Shown one piece after another: positions 1 through 4,780 of a DNA stretch of 5,686 nt; position 1 is the first letter of the stretch, and each line of letters starts with the position of its first letter. This DNA comes from Acinetobacter sp. Its GTDB lineage: Bacteria > Pseudomonadota > Gammaproteobacteria > Pseudomonadales > Moraxellaceae. The translations under genes and the position numbers were made by a program. The DNA is taken from contig JASLJB010000284.1 of assembly GCA_030152605.1 (NCBI GenBank), forward strand, positions 1 to 5,686. Reading direction: 5' to 3'. Under the pieces are notes generated by a model. The model searched no databases. It saw only the letters and a list, made by a program, of their open reading frames with translations, and was not told the origin of the DNA.

Positions 1-152
1 CTGAGTTCAAGTCCGGCTTGGATCGCCATTGAACCGGCCAAGATGCCCCAAGGAATCACCGCAAAGGCGAGCGGGAGTATGTCGACCGCACCTTTAAAAA
101 ACTGCTTTGATGGATGTTTGAGTTGTTGATCTGCGGGTTGAGAGCGATACAT
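1..152 (-). CDS. azlC: AzlC-family branched-chain amino acid exporter subunit, N-terminal fragment
   Basis: Only the first 50 codons are in the window; the gene continues past the left edge. The product begins MYRSQPADQQLK, and a first hydrophobic stretch starts at about residue 22 (DILPLAFAVIPWGILAGSMA). The pattern of a phenylalanine-lysine-glycine lead-in, a proline, then P-W-G and a small-residue helix is typical of AzlC proteins. In this family the large subunit pairs with a small AzlD partner to export branched-chain amino acids or analogues across the inner membrane. AzlD, if present, would lie beyond the left edge. The ATG at 150-152 is preceded by AGAGG at a spacing of 9. An AraC-family regulator lies upstream on the same strand, 136 bp away, and is a candidate controller. 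The family call rests on a short fragment and so is moderately sure; the substrate is inferred from the family. Confidence 0.72.
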   Translation of the reverse strand, partial: MYRSQPADQQLKHPSKQFFKGAVDILPLAFAVIPWGILAGSMAIQAGLEL

Positions 153-176
153 CAGCAATACCTCTAATAGGGGATC

Positions 177-205
177 TGTATAGTGTTCGATATCCATCGT
201 ATTAA
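177..205 (-). promoter_or_regulatory. Possible promoter of the azlC-like gene
   Basis: Read on the minus strand, TTAATA (200-205) and TATACA (177-182) are separated by 17 bp, each matching four of six sigma-70 consensus positions. Transcription would begin about 18-20 bases before the azlC ATG. The weak -35 box fits a promoter that needs an activator. The 11-mer at 216-226 sits 10 bp upstream of that box. Confidence 0.3.
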
Positions 206-215
206 GGCTTGGATC

Positions 216-226
216 AAATTGCTCTG
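216..226 (-). promoter_or_regulatory. Candidate regulator site upstream of azlC (shared 11-mer, copy 1)
   Basis: CAGAGCAATTT on the minus strand is repeated exactly at 1209-1219, upstream of the AraC-family gene and in the same orientation relative to transcription. Lying just upstream of a weak -35 box is usual for AraC-type activator sites. The regulatory role is inferred from position and repetition only; an 11-mer twice in a few kilobases could be chance. Confidence 0.27.
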
Positions 227-288
227 GCGAGTTTTATGTTTTGTGATCAGGTCGGTTGTTGCATATAACGACTGGGTTGAGAAAGATT

Positions 289-1134
289 CTATCGGTAGGT
301 TGAGTGGTGTATAGACGTCAATCCACATCGGTATTGCGCTGGAGTAATGCCCATAGCGCGTTTGAAGTGTCGGTTTAAATGGCTTTGATCTGAGAAACCG
401 CAGTGATGGGCAACTTGTATGATGGGTTGGCCGTATTTGAGTTGCAGTCTGGCATGTTGTAAACGCACTTGGATCAACCAGTGATGTGGAGTAAAACCGA
501 CATATTTTTTAAATTGTCTTAAGAAATGCCAAGGGCTTAAGCCAGCGATTTCAGCCAGTTGGATGAGGGAGAGATCCTGTGCATAGTGGGCTGCGATATA
601 GTCTTTGATCGCGAGGATTTGTTTTTCAGCATTAGCCAAAGGCAATGGGCTTTTTGGACGTTGACCATGACGCATAATTAAACAGGCCACGGTCGAAAGA
701 TATAAGCTTTGTTTCAGCAGTTGGTTGTGATCTTGTTCTAAGAGGTTGAGTAACATGGAGAATTGCTGTGCTAAGCCCAGATCATGTACCACGGCATGTT
801 CAAACCACGGCGCTGCGCCTTGATGGCTACTTAAATCTTGCGTCAGCTCACTGAGCATCTCCGGTGTGGGATAAATGGCACGGTAGCCCCAGCCGGTTTC
901 CACTGCTGAAGAACCGGTGTGAATCTCATCTGCATTGACCAAGATAATATCGCCTTTAGGCGCGGTATGCAGTTGTCCATTGCGGTAAAACGCCTGAGCC
1001 CCTTCTTCGATGATCCCGATGCAATAACCTTCATGTACATGCTTGGAAAATTGGGTATGCCGATAGCGCGCTTTGAGTAGCTCAAGGCCACCAAGCTCTT
1101 GGACATGTTTGTAGTCAGCAAATTCGGTTTTTAT
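289..1134 (-). CDS. AraC-family transcriptional regulator with N-terminal cupin domain; probable ATA start
   Basis: Read from 1134 the product is 281 aa, the usual length for an AraC regulator with a ligand-binding domain. Residues 1-80 show the AraC cupin pattern: H32, H34 and Y37 in KHVHEGYCIG, a G-x-L turn near 53, and the conserved VNADEIHTG at 66-74. The C-terminal DNA-binding domain spans about 177-270, with a first helix-turn-helix at 190-210 (LAEIAGLSPWHFLRQFKK) and a second at 238-262 carrying the family signature GFSDQSHLNRHFKR. The start is odd. The frame is open back to a TGA just upstream, yet has no ATG, GTG or TTG before codon 65 (TTG at 940-942). Starting there would cut the cupin domain in half. 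AGGAG at 1142-1146 sits 7 bases before an ATA at 1132-1134, giving MKTEFADYKHV. It probably controls the downstream AzlC exporter, itself, or the MFS gene. Family very sure; start unproven. Confidence 0.85.
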   Translation of the reverse strand: MKTEFADYKHVQELGGLELLKARYRHTQFSKHVHEGYCIGIIEEGAQAFYRNGQLHTAPKGDIILVNADEIHTGSSAVETGWGYRAIYPTPEMLSELTQDLSSHQGAAPWFEHAVVHDLGLAQQFSMLLNLLEQDHNQLLKQSLYLSTVACLIMRHGQRPKSPLPLANAEKQILAIKDYIAAHYAQDLSLIQLAEIAGLSPWHFLRQFKKYVGFTPHHWLIQVRLQHARLQLKYGQPIIQVAHHCGFSDQSHLNRHFKRAMGITPAQYRCGLTSIHHSTYR

Positions 1135-1141
1135 TGATTTG

Positions 1142-1146
1142 CTCCT
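1142..1146 (-). promoter_or_regulatory. Shine-Dalgarno that places the AraC-family start at an ATA codon
   Basis: On the minus strand GAGAGGAGC (1141-1149) is a strong ribosome-binding sequence. Its AGGAG core is 7 bases from the ATA at 1132-1134, ideal spacing. The ATG at 1149-1151 overlaps this element, has no Shine-Dalgarno of its own, and reads only six codons to a TAA that overlaps the ATA, so it is not the gene's start as the sequence stands. Confidence 0.6.
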
Positions 1147-1175
1147 CTCATGCTTGGATTGATTTCATTTCATTA

Positions 1176-1203
1176 AGCATAAGGATTCATCAGCGTAGGT
1201 CTA
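1176..1203 (-). promoter_or_regulatory. Possible promoter of the AraC-family gene
   Basis: On the minus strand TAGACC (1198-1203) and TATGCT (1176-1181) are 16 bp apart, each matching four of six consensus positions. The shared 11-mer at 1209-1219 lies 5 bp upstream. The boxes are weak and the assignment is tentative. Confidence 0.25.
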
Positions 1204-1208
1204 GAACA

Positions 1209-1219
1209 AAATTGCTCTG
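1209..1219 (-). promoter_or_regulatory. Candidate regulator site upstream of the AraC-family gene (shared 11-mer, copy 2)
   Basis: An exact copy of CAGAGCAATTT also found at 216-226. It lies 75-85 bases upstream of the proposed ATA start and just below the MFS stop codon. If the AraC-family protein binds it, the regulator would control both itself and azlC. This is inference from a short repeat. Confidence 0.25.
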
Positions 1220-1221
1220 AT

Positions 1222-2406
1222 TTAGTCTGTTTTAATCTGCCGAGTTTGATAAAGCAGTAAAAACACGCTGAGTAGTCCCAGCATCACACAAAAGCCAATT
1301 ACCCCAGCACTGAGTCCCCAATGATCTGAAATATAGCCGACTGCAACGATGGGCAAGATGGTGCCCCAATAGGCGATGAACAAATAGGTTGCCATCACTG
1401 CAGCGCGATTATCGACTTGGGTCATGTGGTGAATCATGGCAAATGCACCGATTAAACTTAGCCCATGCCCGATACCAGCAAACAATACGCTGACAAAGAA
1501 CAGCAACTGCCAATGCATCAGCATGCATAGGCTCAACAGCGCATAGCTACTCAGCAGCAATACGAGACCAAGACTTAAGCTGTGATGCATTGCAATACGT
1601 TTTGCAAGAATCTGTGCCACAACCGATGCGACTAAGATCGCGGTGATGGTCATGCCACTGATCATTGGACCATGCCAAGGCAGAATTTCTTTGATAAAAG
1701 AGGGTGCCAAAGACGCAAATAAACTAAAGCTGGCAAAGGCACAAAATGCGGCAAAACTGGCCAAATAAAACCCGCCGCGATGTTCAGCCGCAGGCAACTG
1801 TAGATGCGGCGCGATGGAGAATTTTTGTTTTTCGAAAGCGATGGCTTTGAGAGCAAATAAACTAAAAAAACTGATTACAGCTGCTACGATAATCGGGATA
1901 TAAGGCGTCACCAAGGGTGTTGCTGAAAACTGTGCAATGCTACCCCCCAGCAATGGCCCCAAACTAAAACCAATCACGGTGATGATCGAGCTCAGCTGAG
2001 CTGCCGAGGCTTGATGCGATTTGGGAATGGTATAAATCAAACCCAGCATTGCCGAGGTACTGATCAGTCCCGAAGCAATCCCAATTACAAAACGACCCAG
2101 TCCAAGCACGTAAGCATTATGCGCCAATACCGAAGCCACCAGACCGAGTATGGCAAATAACAATCCAAGCTGTAGAGTGCGGATATAGCCAATGCTGTTA
2201 CTGGTACGACCCAAAAATAGCAAAGTACTCAGACAGCCGAACATATAGGCGATGAAAATATAGGTAATATCGCTCGGCAGCAGCTGCCACAACTGTTGAT
2301 AGATCGGATACAGTGGACTCGATAGTGCTGTCCCCATGGTGCCGATACACAGTGCGAGACTGACCAAGATAAACGGGCGCCAAGCTTTGAGCTGGGGTGT
2401 CGGCAT
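1222..2406 (-). CDS. MFS transporter (12-TM, drug:H+ antiporter-like)
   Basis: The 394-aa product is hydrophobic throughout, with about twelve predicted inner-membrane helices and a polar central loop near residues 190-212 (FEKQKFSIAPHLQLPAAEHR) dividing the two six-helix halves. Between helices 2 and 3 lies a degenerate motif A, GRTSNSIGYIR (66-76), in which the usual aspartate is asparagine. Helix 4 carries LGLGRFVIGIASG with the motif B arginine at R105. Helix 5 carries IGFSLGPLLGG (145-155), the motif C typical of proton-coupled exporters, which favours efflux. The ATG at 2404-2406 has GGAG 6 bases upstream. It follows a methyltransferase gene by 61 bp on the same strand, so co-transcription is plausible. 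The substrate cannot be read from sequence; drug, sugar or amino-acid efflux are all possible. Confidence 0.88.
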   Translation of the reverse strand: MPTPQLKAWRPFILVSLALCIGTMGTALSSPLYPIYQQLWQLLPSDITYIFIAYMFGCLSTLLFLGRTSNSIGYIRTLQLGLLFAILGLVASVLAHNAYVLGLGRFVIGIASGLISTSAMLGLIYTIPKSHQASAAQLSSIITVIGFSLGPLLGGSIAQFSATPLVTPYIPIIVAAVISFFSLFALKAIAFEKQKFSIAPHLQLPAAEHRGGFYLASFAAFCAFASFSLFASLAPSFIKEILPWHGPMISGMTITAILVASVVAQILAKRIAMHHSLSLGLVLLLSSYALLSLCMLMHWQLLFFVSVLFAGIGHGLSLIGAFAMIHHMTQVDNRAAVMATYLFIAYWGTILPIVAVGYISDHWGLSAGVIGFCVMLGLLSVFLLLYQTRQIKTD

Positions 2407-2467
2407 ATGTGCTCCAAGCAGCGTGTTGTGATGGGGGGGCTAAATGACTGAGTCGGATCGGCTGCGC

Positions 2468-3055
2468 TTAGTTCTTCTTGGCAACTGCCTGAATCACTGC
2501 AGCCAGACCAGTGTGGAATTTACCTTCGATGACTTCACGTTCAAGCGATTCGAGTTTAACAAATTCCAAGTTACGTAGGCCGTGTTCTAGCGAGGCCTGC
2601 GTGGTCATGTGATCCGCAGAGGAGCCGCCTCCTGTGCCATAGGCCAACTGTTCAGGGCGATAGGCTTCGACCAAGTATACGCCTTTGGGCTTGAGCCCGG
2701 CGACGATCTTGGGATACAGCAGCTGTTGTTGTTGCGTGCTTAAGGGACAGAAGATCGAGATGATCCCCTCCCAGGTATTCGGTGTGATCTCAAACTCATT
2801 CAGATCGGCCAGAATCGTTTCAATCTCCACCCCATATTCTTGTGCCAATTTCTGAGCCTTGTCCAAACCGACTTGGGAGCTATCCACCGCCGTGACCGCA
2901 TAGCCTTGCTGTGCCAAGAAGACCGCATTACGGCCCTCACCTTCTGCGAGGCTTAAAATTTTTCCTTTGGGAAGGTGCTGAACATTCTCAACCAGAAAAT
3001 CATTGGCCTGTTTGCCATAAACATAGTCCGCATCGCGATAACGTTGATCCCACAT
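2468..3055 (-). CDS. Class I SAM-dependent methyltransferase (TehB-like small cytosolic type)
   Basis: The 195-aa product starts MWDQRYRDADYVYGKQANDFL, the usual opening of small TehB/UbiE-like methyltransferases. Motif I, binding SAM, is ILSLAEGEGRNAVFLA (33-48), with the E-G-E-G-R-N form typical of this group. The acidic residue at the end of strand 2 is D58 in AVDSS, and the next conserved ADL is near 83-85. I chose the ATG at 3053-3055 because GAGG (3065-3068) lies 9 bases ahead and because the family begins with M-W-D/N. The in-frame ATG at 3068-3070 would add five residues, overlaps that Shine-Dalgarno, and has no good one of its own. The gene lies between the dmeR-like repressor and an MFS gene on the same strand. 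Members of this group are linked to tellurite or thiol/oxyanion methylation, but the substrate here is unknown. Confidence 0.85.
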   Translation of the reverse strand: MWDQRYRDADYVYGKQANDFLVENVQHLPKGKILSLAEGEGRNAVFLAQQGYAVTAVDSSQVGLDKAQKLAQEYGVEIETILADLNEFEITPNTWEGIISIFCPLSTQQQQLLYPKIVAGLKPKGVYLVEAYRPEQLAYGTGGGSSADHMTTQASLEHGLRNLEFVKLESLEREVIEGKFHTGLAAVIQAVAKKN

Positions 3056-3121
3056 GACATGATTCCTCATTTGATCTTTGCTGTTGCTTGAATTTGGCGT
3101 TTTGGTTTAGATGTTGAAGCT

Positions 3122-3157
3122 AAGCGGCTGAGTATTGGTGAAAATACTCAGCCGCTT
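3122..3157. repeat. Perfect 14-bp inverted repeat (hairpin) between dmeR and the methyltransferase gene
   Basis: Arms AAGCGGCTGAGTAT (3122-3135) and ATACTCAGCCGCTT (3144-3157) are exact complements around the 8-base loop TGGTGAAA. It lies in the 201-bp gap (3056-3256) that holds no gene. No T-run follows on either strand, so it is not a standard intrinsic terminator. It could still mark the end of the dmeR transcript, protect or attenuate RNA, or be a protein-binding palindrome. The rest of the gap is AT-rich, with a small palindrome GATTTTAAAAAATC at 3211-3224, and shows nothing else I can name. Confidence 0.55.
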
Positions 3158-3256
3158 GAGCATAGCATTGATGTATGCGCTGTTTGTGAAATCAACGCTG
3201 TGGCATGCAGGATTTTAAAAAATCAGGATTTAAATATGCGCGTTAAGGTTTAGGTT

Positions 3257-3523
3257 TTAGCTATAGCGTTTAAACAGTTTTAAAAATTCTTGCATTGCAG
3301 CTTCATCTACAGCTTCTGCATCGCTGATCACATGATGGCGTAAATGCATTTCGATCAGTTCATTCATCAGACCATTGATGGCGCCTTTGACCGCCGCGAC
3401 TTGTTGTAGGACATCAATGCACTGATGTTGGTCTTGTTGCAAGGTCTCTTCAATCGCACGTAACTGACCCTGTAGCCGTTTCACACGGTTGAGGACTTTC
3501 TTGTCTTGGTTGAGATGGGCCAT
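3257..3523 (-). CDS. dmeR: CsoR/RcnR/FrmR-family metal-responsive repressor, DmeR-like
   Basis: This 88-aa protein is all-helical, as expected for the family (about 85-95 aa, forming tetramers). Family landmarks are VLNRVKRLQGQLRAIEETL (10-28), CIDVLQQVAAVKGAINGLMNELIE (35-58) and a short C-terminal helix ending FKRYS. The metal-ligand positions known from E. coli RcnR are all present: H3, C35, H60 and H64. Formaldehyde-sensing FrmR lacks H3 and H64, so a cobalt/nickel-type sensor is favoured over an aldehyde sensor. The reading frame is open further upstream, but the ATG at 3521-3523 is chosen because AGGA lies 7 bases ahead and because it places H3 and C35 exactly in register; the longer reading would run through the operators. 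It is divergent from dmeF, across two operators. Expected role: apo-protein represses both genes and metal binding releases DNA. Naming it dmeR depends on the partner gene. Confidence 0.85.
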   Translation of the reverse strand: MAHLNQDKKVLNRVKRLQGQLRAIEETLQQDQHQCIDVLQQVAAVKGAINGLMNELIEMHLRHHVISDAEAVDEAAMQEFLKLFKRYS

Positions 3524-3536
3524 GTTGTTGTCCTGA

Positions 3537-3567
3537 AAAAAATATACTCCCTTATAGTATATTTTTT
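3537..3567. promoter_or_regulatory. Operator 1 for the DmeR-like repressor, proximal to dmeR
   Basis: A perfect 12-bp inverted repeat, AAAAAATATACT (3537-3548) and AGTATATTTTTT (3556-3567), surrounds the 7-bp core CCCTTAT. The inner part is TACT-N7-AGTA (3545-3559), the same layout as the known RcnR operator TACT-G6-N-AGTA. The G-rich strand of the core is the minus strand, the dmeR coding direction. TATACT (minus, 3556-3561) and TATATT (minus, 3541-3546), possible -10 boxes for dmeR, lie inside the arms, so binding should shut off dmeR. I see no convincing -35 partner for either. Confidence 0.75.
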
Positions 3568-3570
3568 CAC

Positions 3571-3598
3571 TTCGAAATATACTGGGGTGGAGTATATT
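3571..3598 (+). promoter_or_regulatory. Probable dmeF promoter
   Basis: TATATT (3593-3598) matches five of six -10 consensus positions. TTCGAA (3571-3576), 16 bp upstream, is a weak -35. Transcription would begin near 3605, about 20 bases before the dmeF ATG. The -10 lies in the right arm of operator 2, so repressor binding would block polymerase directly. Confidence 0.45.
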
Positions 3599-3599
3599 T
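3575..3599. promoter_or_regulatory. Operator 2 for the DmeR-like repressor, proximal to dmeF
   Basis: A perfect 9-bp inverted repeat, AAATATACT (3575-3583) and AGTATATTT (3591-3599), surrounds the 7-bp core GGGGTGG. TACT-GGGGTGG-AGTA is nearly the published RcnR operator form (TACT, six G, N, AGTA). The nine-base arms are identical to the inner arms of operator 1, and the two centres are 35 bp apart. The G-rich strand here is the plus strand, the dmeF direction, mirroring operator 1. Confidence 0.78.
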
Positions 3600-3624
3600 A
3601 GAGTGATAAAAAGGAAGCATCCAT

Positions 3625-4716
3625 ATGGACATTCAACTGCGATCACGTGAACATCGTCATCAGTTTGATCAGGGCAATCCTTTGGCACAGAAACGAATCT
3701 TGTATGCCGTGATCTTGACCGCGGTGATGATGGTTGCTGAAATTTGGGGTGGTTGGGTATTTAACTCCATGGCGCTGTTGGCAGATGGTTGGCATATGAG
3801 CTCACATCTGCTGGCCTTGGGTTTGGCTTATCTCGCCTACCGAGCCGCGCGCTATTTTGCCGATGATCCTCGTTTTAGCATGGGCACATGGAAGATCGAA
3901 ATCCTCGCGGCCTATAGTAGTGCGATCTTACTGATTTTGGTGGCGCTTTTTATGGCGATTCAGTCAATTGATCGGCTATTCAATCCTGTGGCGATTCACT
4001 ATCAGGAAGCCATACCGATCGCCGTACTCGGGCTGCTGATCAATCTGATTTGTGCGTGGTTATTGCACGATGGTCACGGTCATTCACATGCACATGACGC
4101 TTCACACGCATCGCACGGTCATTCGCATGCACATCACCACGCTCATGTCGCTCAGGAAAAACACCATGCGCTGCATGCTCACAGCAGCGCAACCCATCAT
4201 CATACGGCGCATGATCTCAATCATCGTGCTGCCTTTTTACATGTGGTGGCGGATGCCGTGACATCTGTGTTCGCAATCGTGGCCTTGATTGCGGCTAAAT
4301 ACTGGGGCTGGATATTTCTGGATGCGCTATTGGGAATCTTGGGGGCGATCCTGGTGGCGAAATGGTCACTGGGTTTGATCAAAGTCAGTGCCAAAACCTT
4401 GATCGATGCAGATATGGACGATCCGGTGGTGCAACAGATTCAAGATCTGGTCATGGCCTTTGATGCCACGATTCAGATCACAGACCTACATGTGGGCAAG
4501 GTGGGAAATGCAAAATTTTCTTGCATCTTGGTACTGGAAAGCACACGCCATGATCTCACAGCAGACCAGTTACGTGACCTATTGTCGGGTATCGTAAGTT
4601 TGGTACATATCACGATTGAGATTAATGCGCCGATCGCGTGGACAGCAGTTCCACGTGAAACTCACGCCTTGTTGCGTATGCCTATGGCGACACGCGGATC
4701 TGCACAACAGATTTAA
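3625..4716 (+). CDS. dmeF: Cation diffusion facilitator, DmeF-type Co(II)/Ni(II) exporter
   Basis: A 363-aa inner-membrane CDF protein that should exchange cytoplasmic divalent metal for protons. Helix 1 spans about 25-46 (LYAVILTAVMMVAEIWGGW). Helix 2 holds ADGWHMSSH, giving the metal-site pair H57 and H61. Helices 3 and 4 lie near 92-112 and 128-147. A cytoplasmic loop at 148-200 contains 22 histidines. Helix 5 holds HVVADAVTS with H206 and D210, the HxxxD half of the transport site, and helix 6 follows (FLDALLGILGAILVAKW). The C-terminal ferredoxin-like domain runs from about 255 to 335. The wording of helices 1-2 and 5 is that of DmeF rather than ZitB or YiiP. AAGGAAG lies 7 bases before the ATG. 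The divergent dmeR-like repressor supports cobalt/nickel efflux; zinc or cadmium export cannot be excluded from sequence alone. Confidence 0.9.
   Translation: MDIQLRSREHRHQFDQGNPLAQKRILYAVILTAVMMVAEIWGGWVFNSMALLADGWHMSSHLLALGLAYLAYRAARYFADDPRFSMGTWKIEILAAYSSAILLILVALFMAIQSIDRLFNPVAIHYQEAIPIAVLGLLINLICAWLLHDGHGHSHAHDASHASHGHSHAHHHAHVAQEKHHALHAHSSATHHHTAHDLNHRAAFLHVVADAVTSVFAIVALIAAKYWGWIFLDALLGILGAILVAKWSLGLIKVSAKTLIDADMDDPVVQQIQDLVMAFDATIQITDLHVGKVGNAKFSCILVLESTRHDLTADQLRDLLSGIVSLVHITIEINAPIAWTAVPRETHALLRMPMATRGSAQQI
4075..4134 (+). repeat. In-frame duplication in the His-rich loop of dmeF
   Basis: A 21-base unit at 4075-4095 recurs at 4114-4134 with one mismatch, an offset of 39 bases or 13 codons. 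Both copies encode HGHSHAH (residues 151-157 and 164-170). This points to growth of the metal-binding loop by tandem duplication. Such loops vary in length between CDF proteins and are thought to bind or sense metal rather than to be essential for transport. Confidence 0.7.
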
Positions 4717-4768
4717 AACATTTTTACGCCGTGGGCCTGTCTACAATGGCAGCGTTATTTTTAAAACT

Positions 4769-4772
4769 GGAG
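4769..4772 (+). promoter_or_regulatory. Shine-Dalgarno fixing the dsbC-like TTG start
   Basis: GGAG lies 8 bases before the TTG at 4781-4783. Starting there gives a clean signal peptide. The frame is open back into the end of dmeF, but the upstream part would read as a cysteine- and arginine-rich tail in front of that signal sequence, so it is unlikely to be translated. Confidence 0.6.
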
Positions 4773-4780
4773 ATATTGGC

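Noticed and set aside
843..1121. 92-codon minus-strand reading frame over the 5' part of the AraC-family gene
   Set aside because: It overlaps the cupin domain in another frame and has no recognisable family, so it is a shadow.
1149..1151. ATG upstream of the AraC-family gene as its start
   Set aside because: It is out of frame, has no Shine-Dalgarno, and stops after six codons.
2433..2439. Run of seven G upstream of the MFS gene as a phase-variable tract
   Set aside because: Short, outside the coding frame and not placed between recognisable promoter boxes.
3211..3224. AT-rich palindrome GATTTTAAAAAATC downstream of dmeR as a terminator
   Set aside because: The stem is short and all but A/T, with no following T-tract in the dmeR direction.
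3524..3688. Longer form of the repressor reaching into dmeF
   Set aside because: The extension covers both operators and the dmeF start; the ATG at 3521-3523 has a well-spaced AGGA and gives the normal family length.
4726..4761. Weak hairpin and T-run between dmeF and the dsbC-like gene
   Set aside because: Only ACGC/GCGT and GCC/GGC pairs form, with an uneven internal loop; too weak to call a terminator.
4616..4780. Extended N-terminus for the dsbC-like protein beginning inside dmeF
   Set aside because: It would place 55 polar, cysteine- and arginine-rich residues ahead of a clear signal peptide and overlap dmeF in another frame; the TTG at 4781 has a good Shine-Dalgarno.
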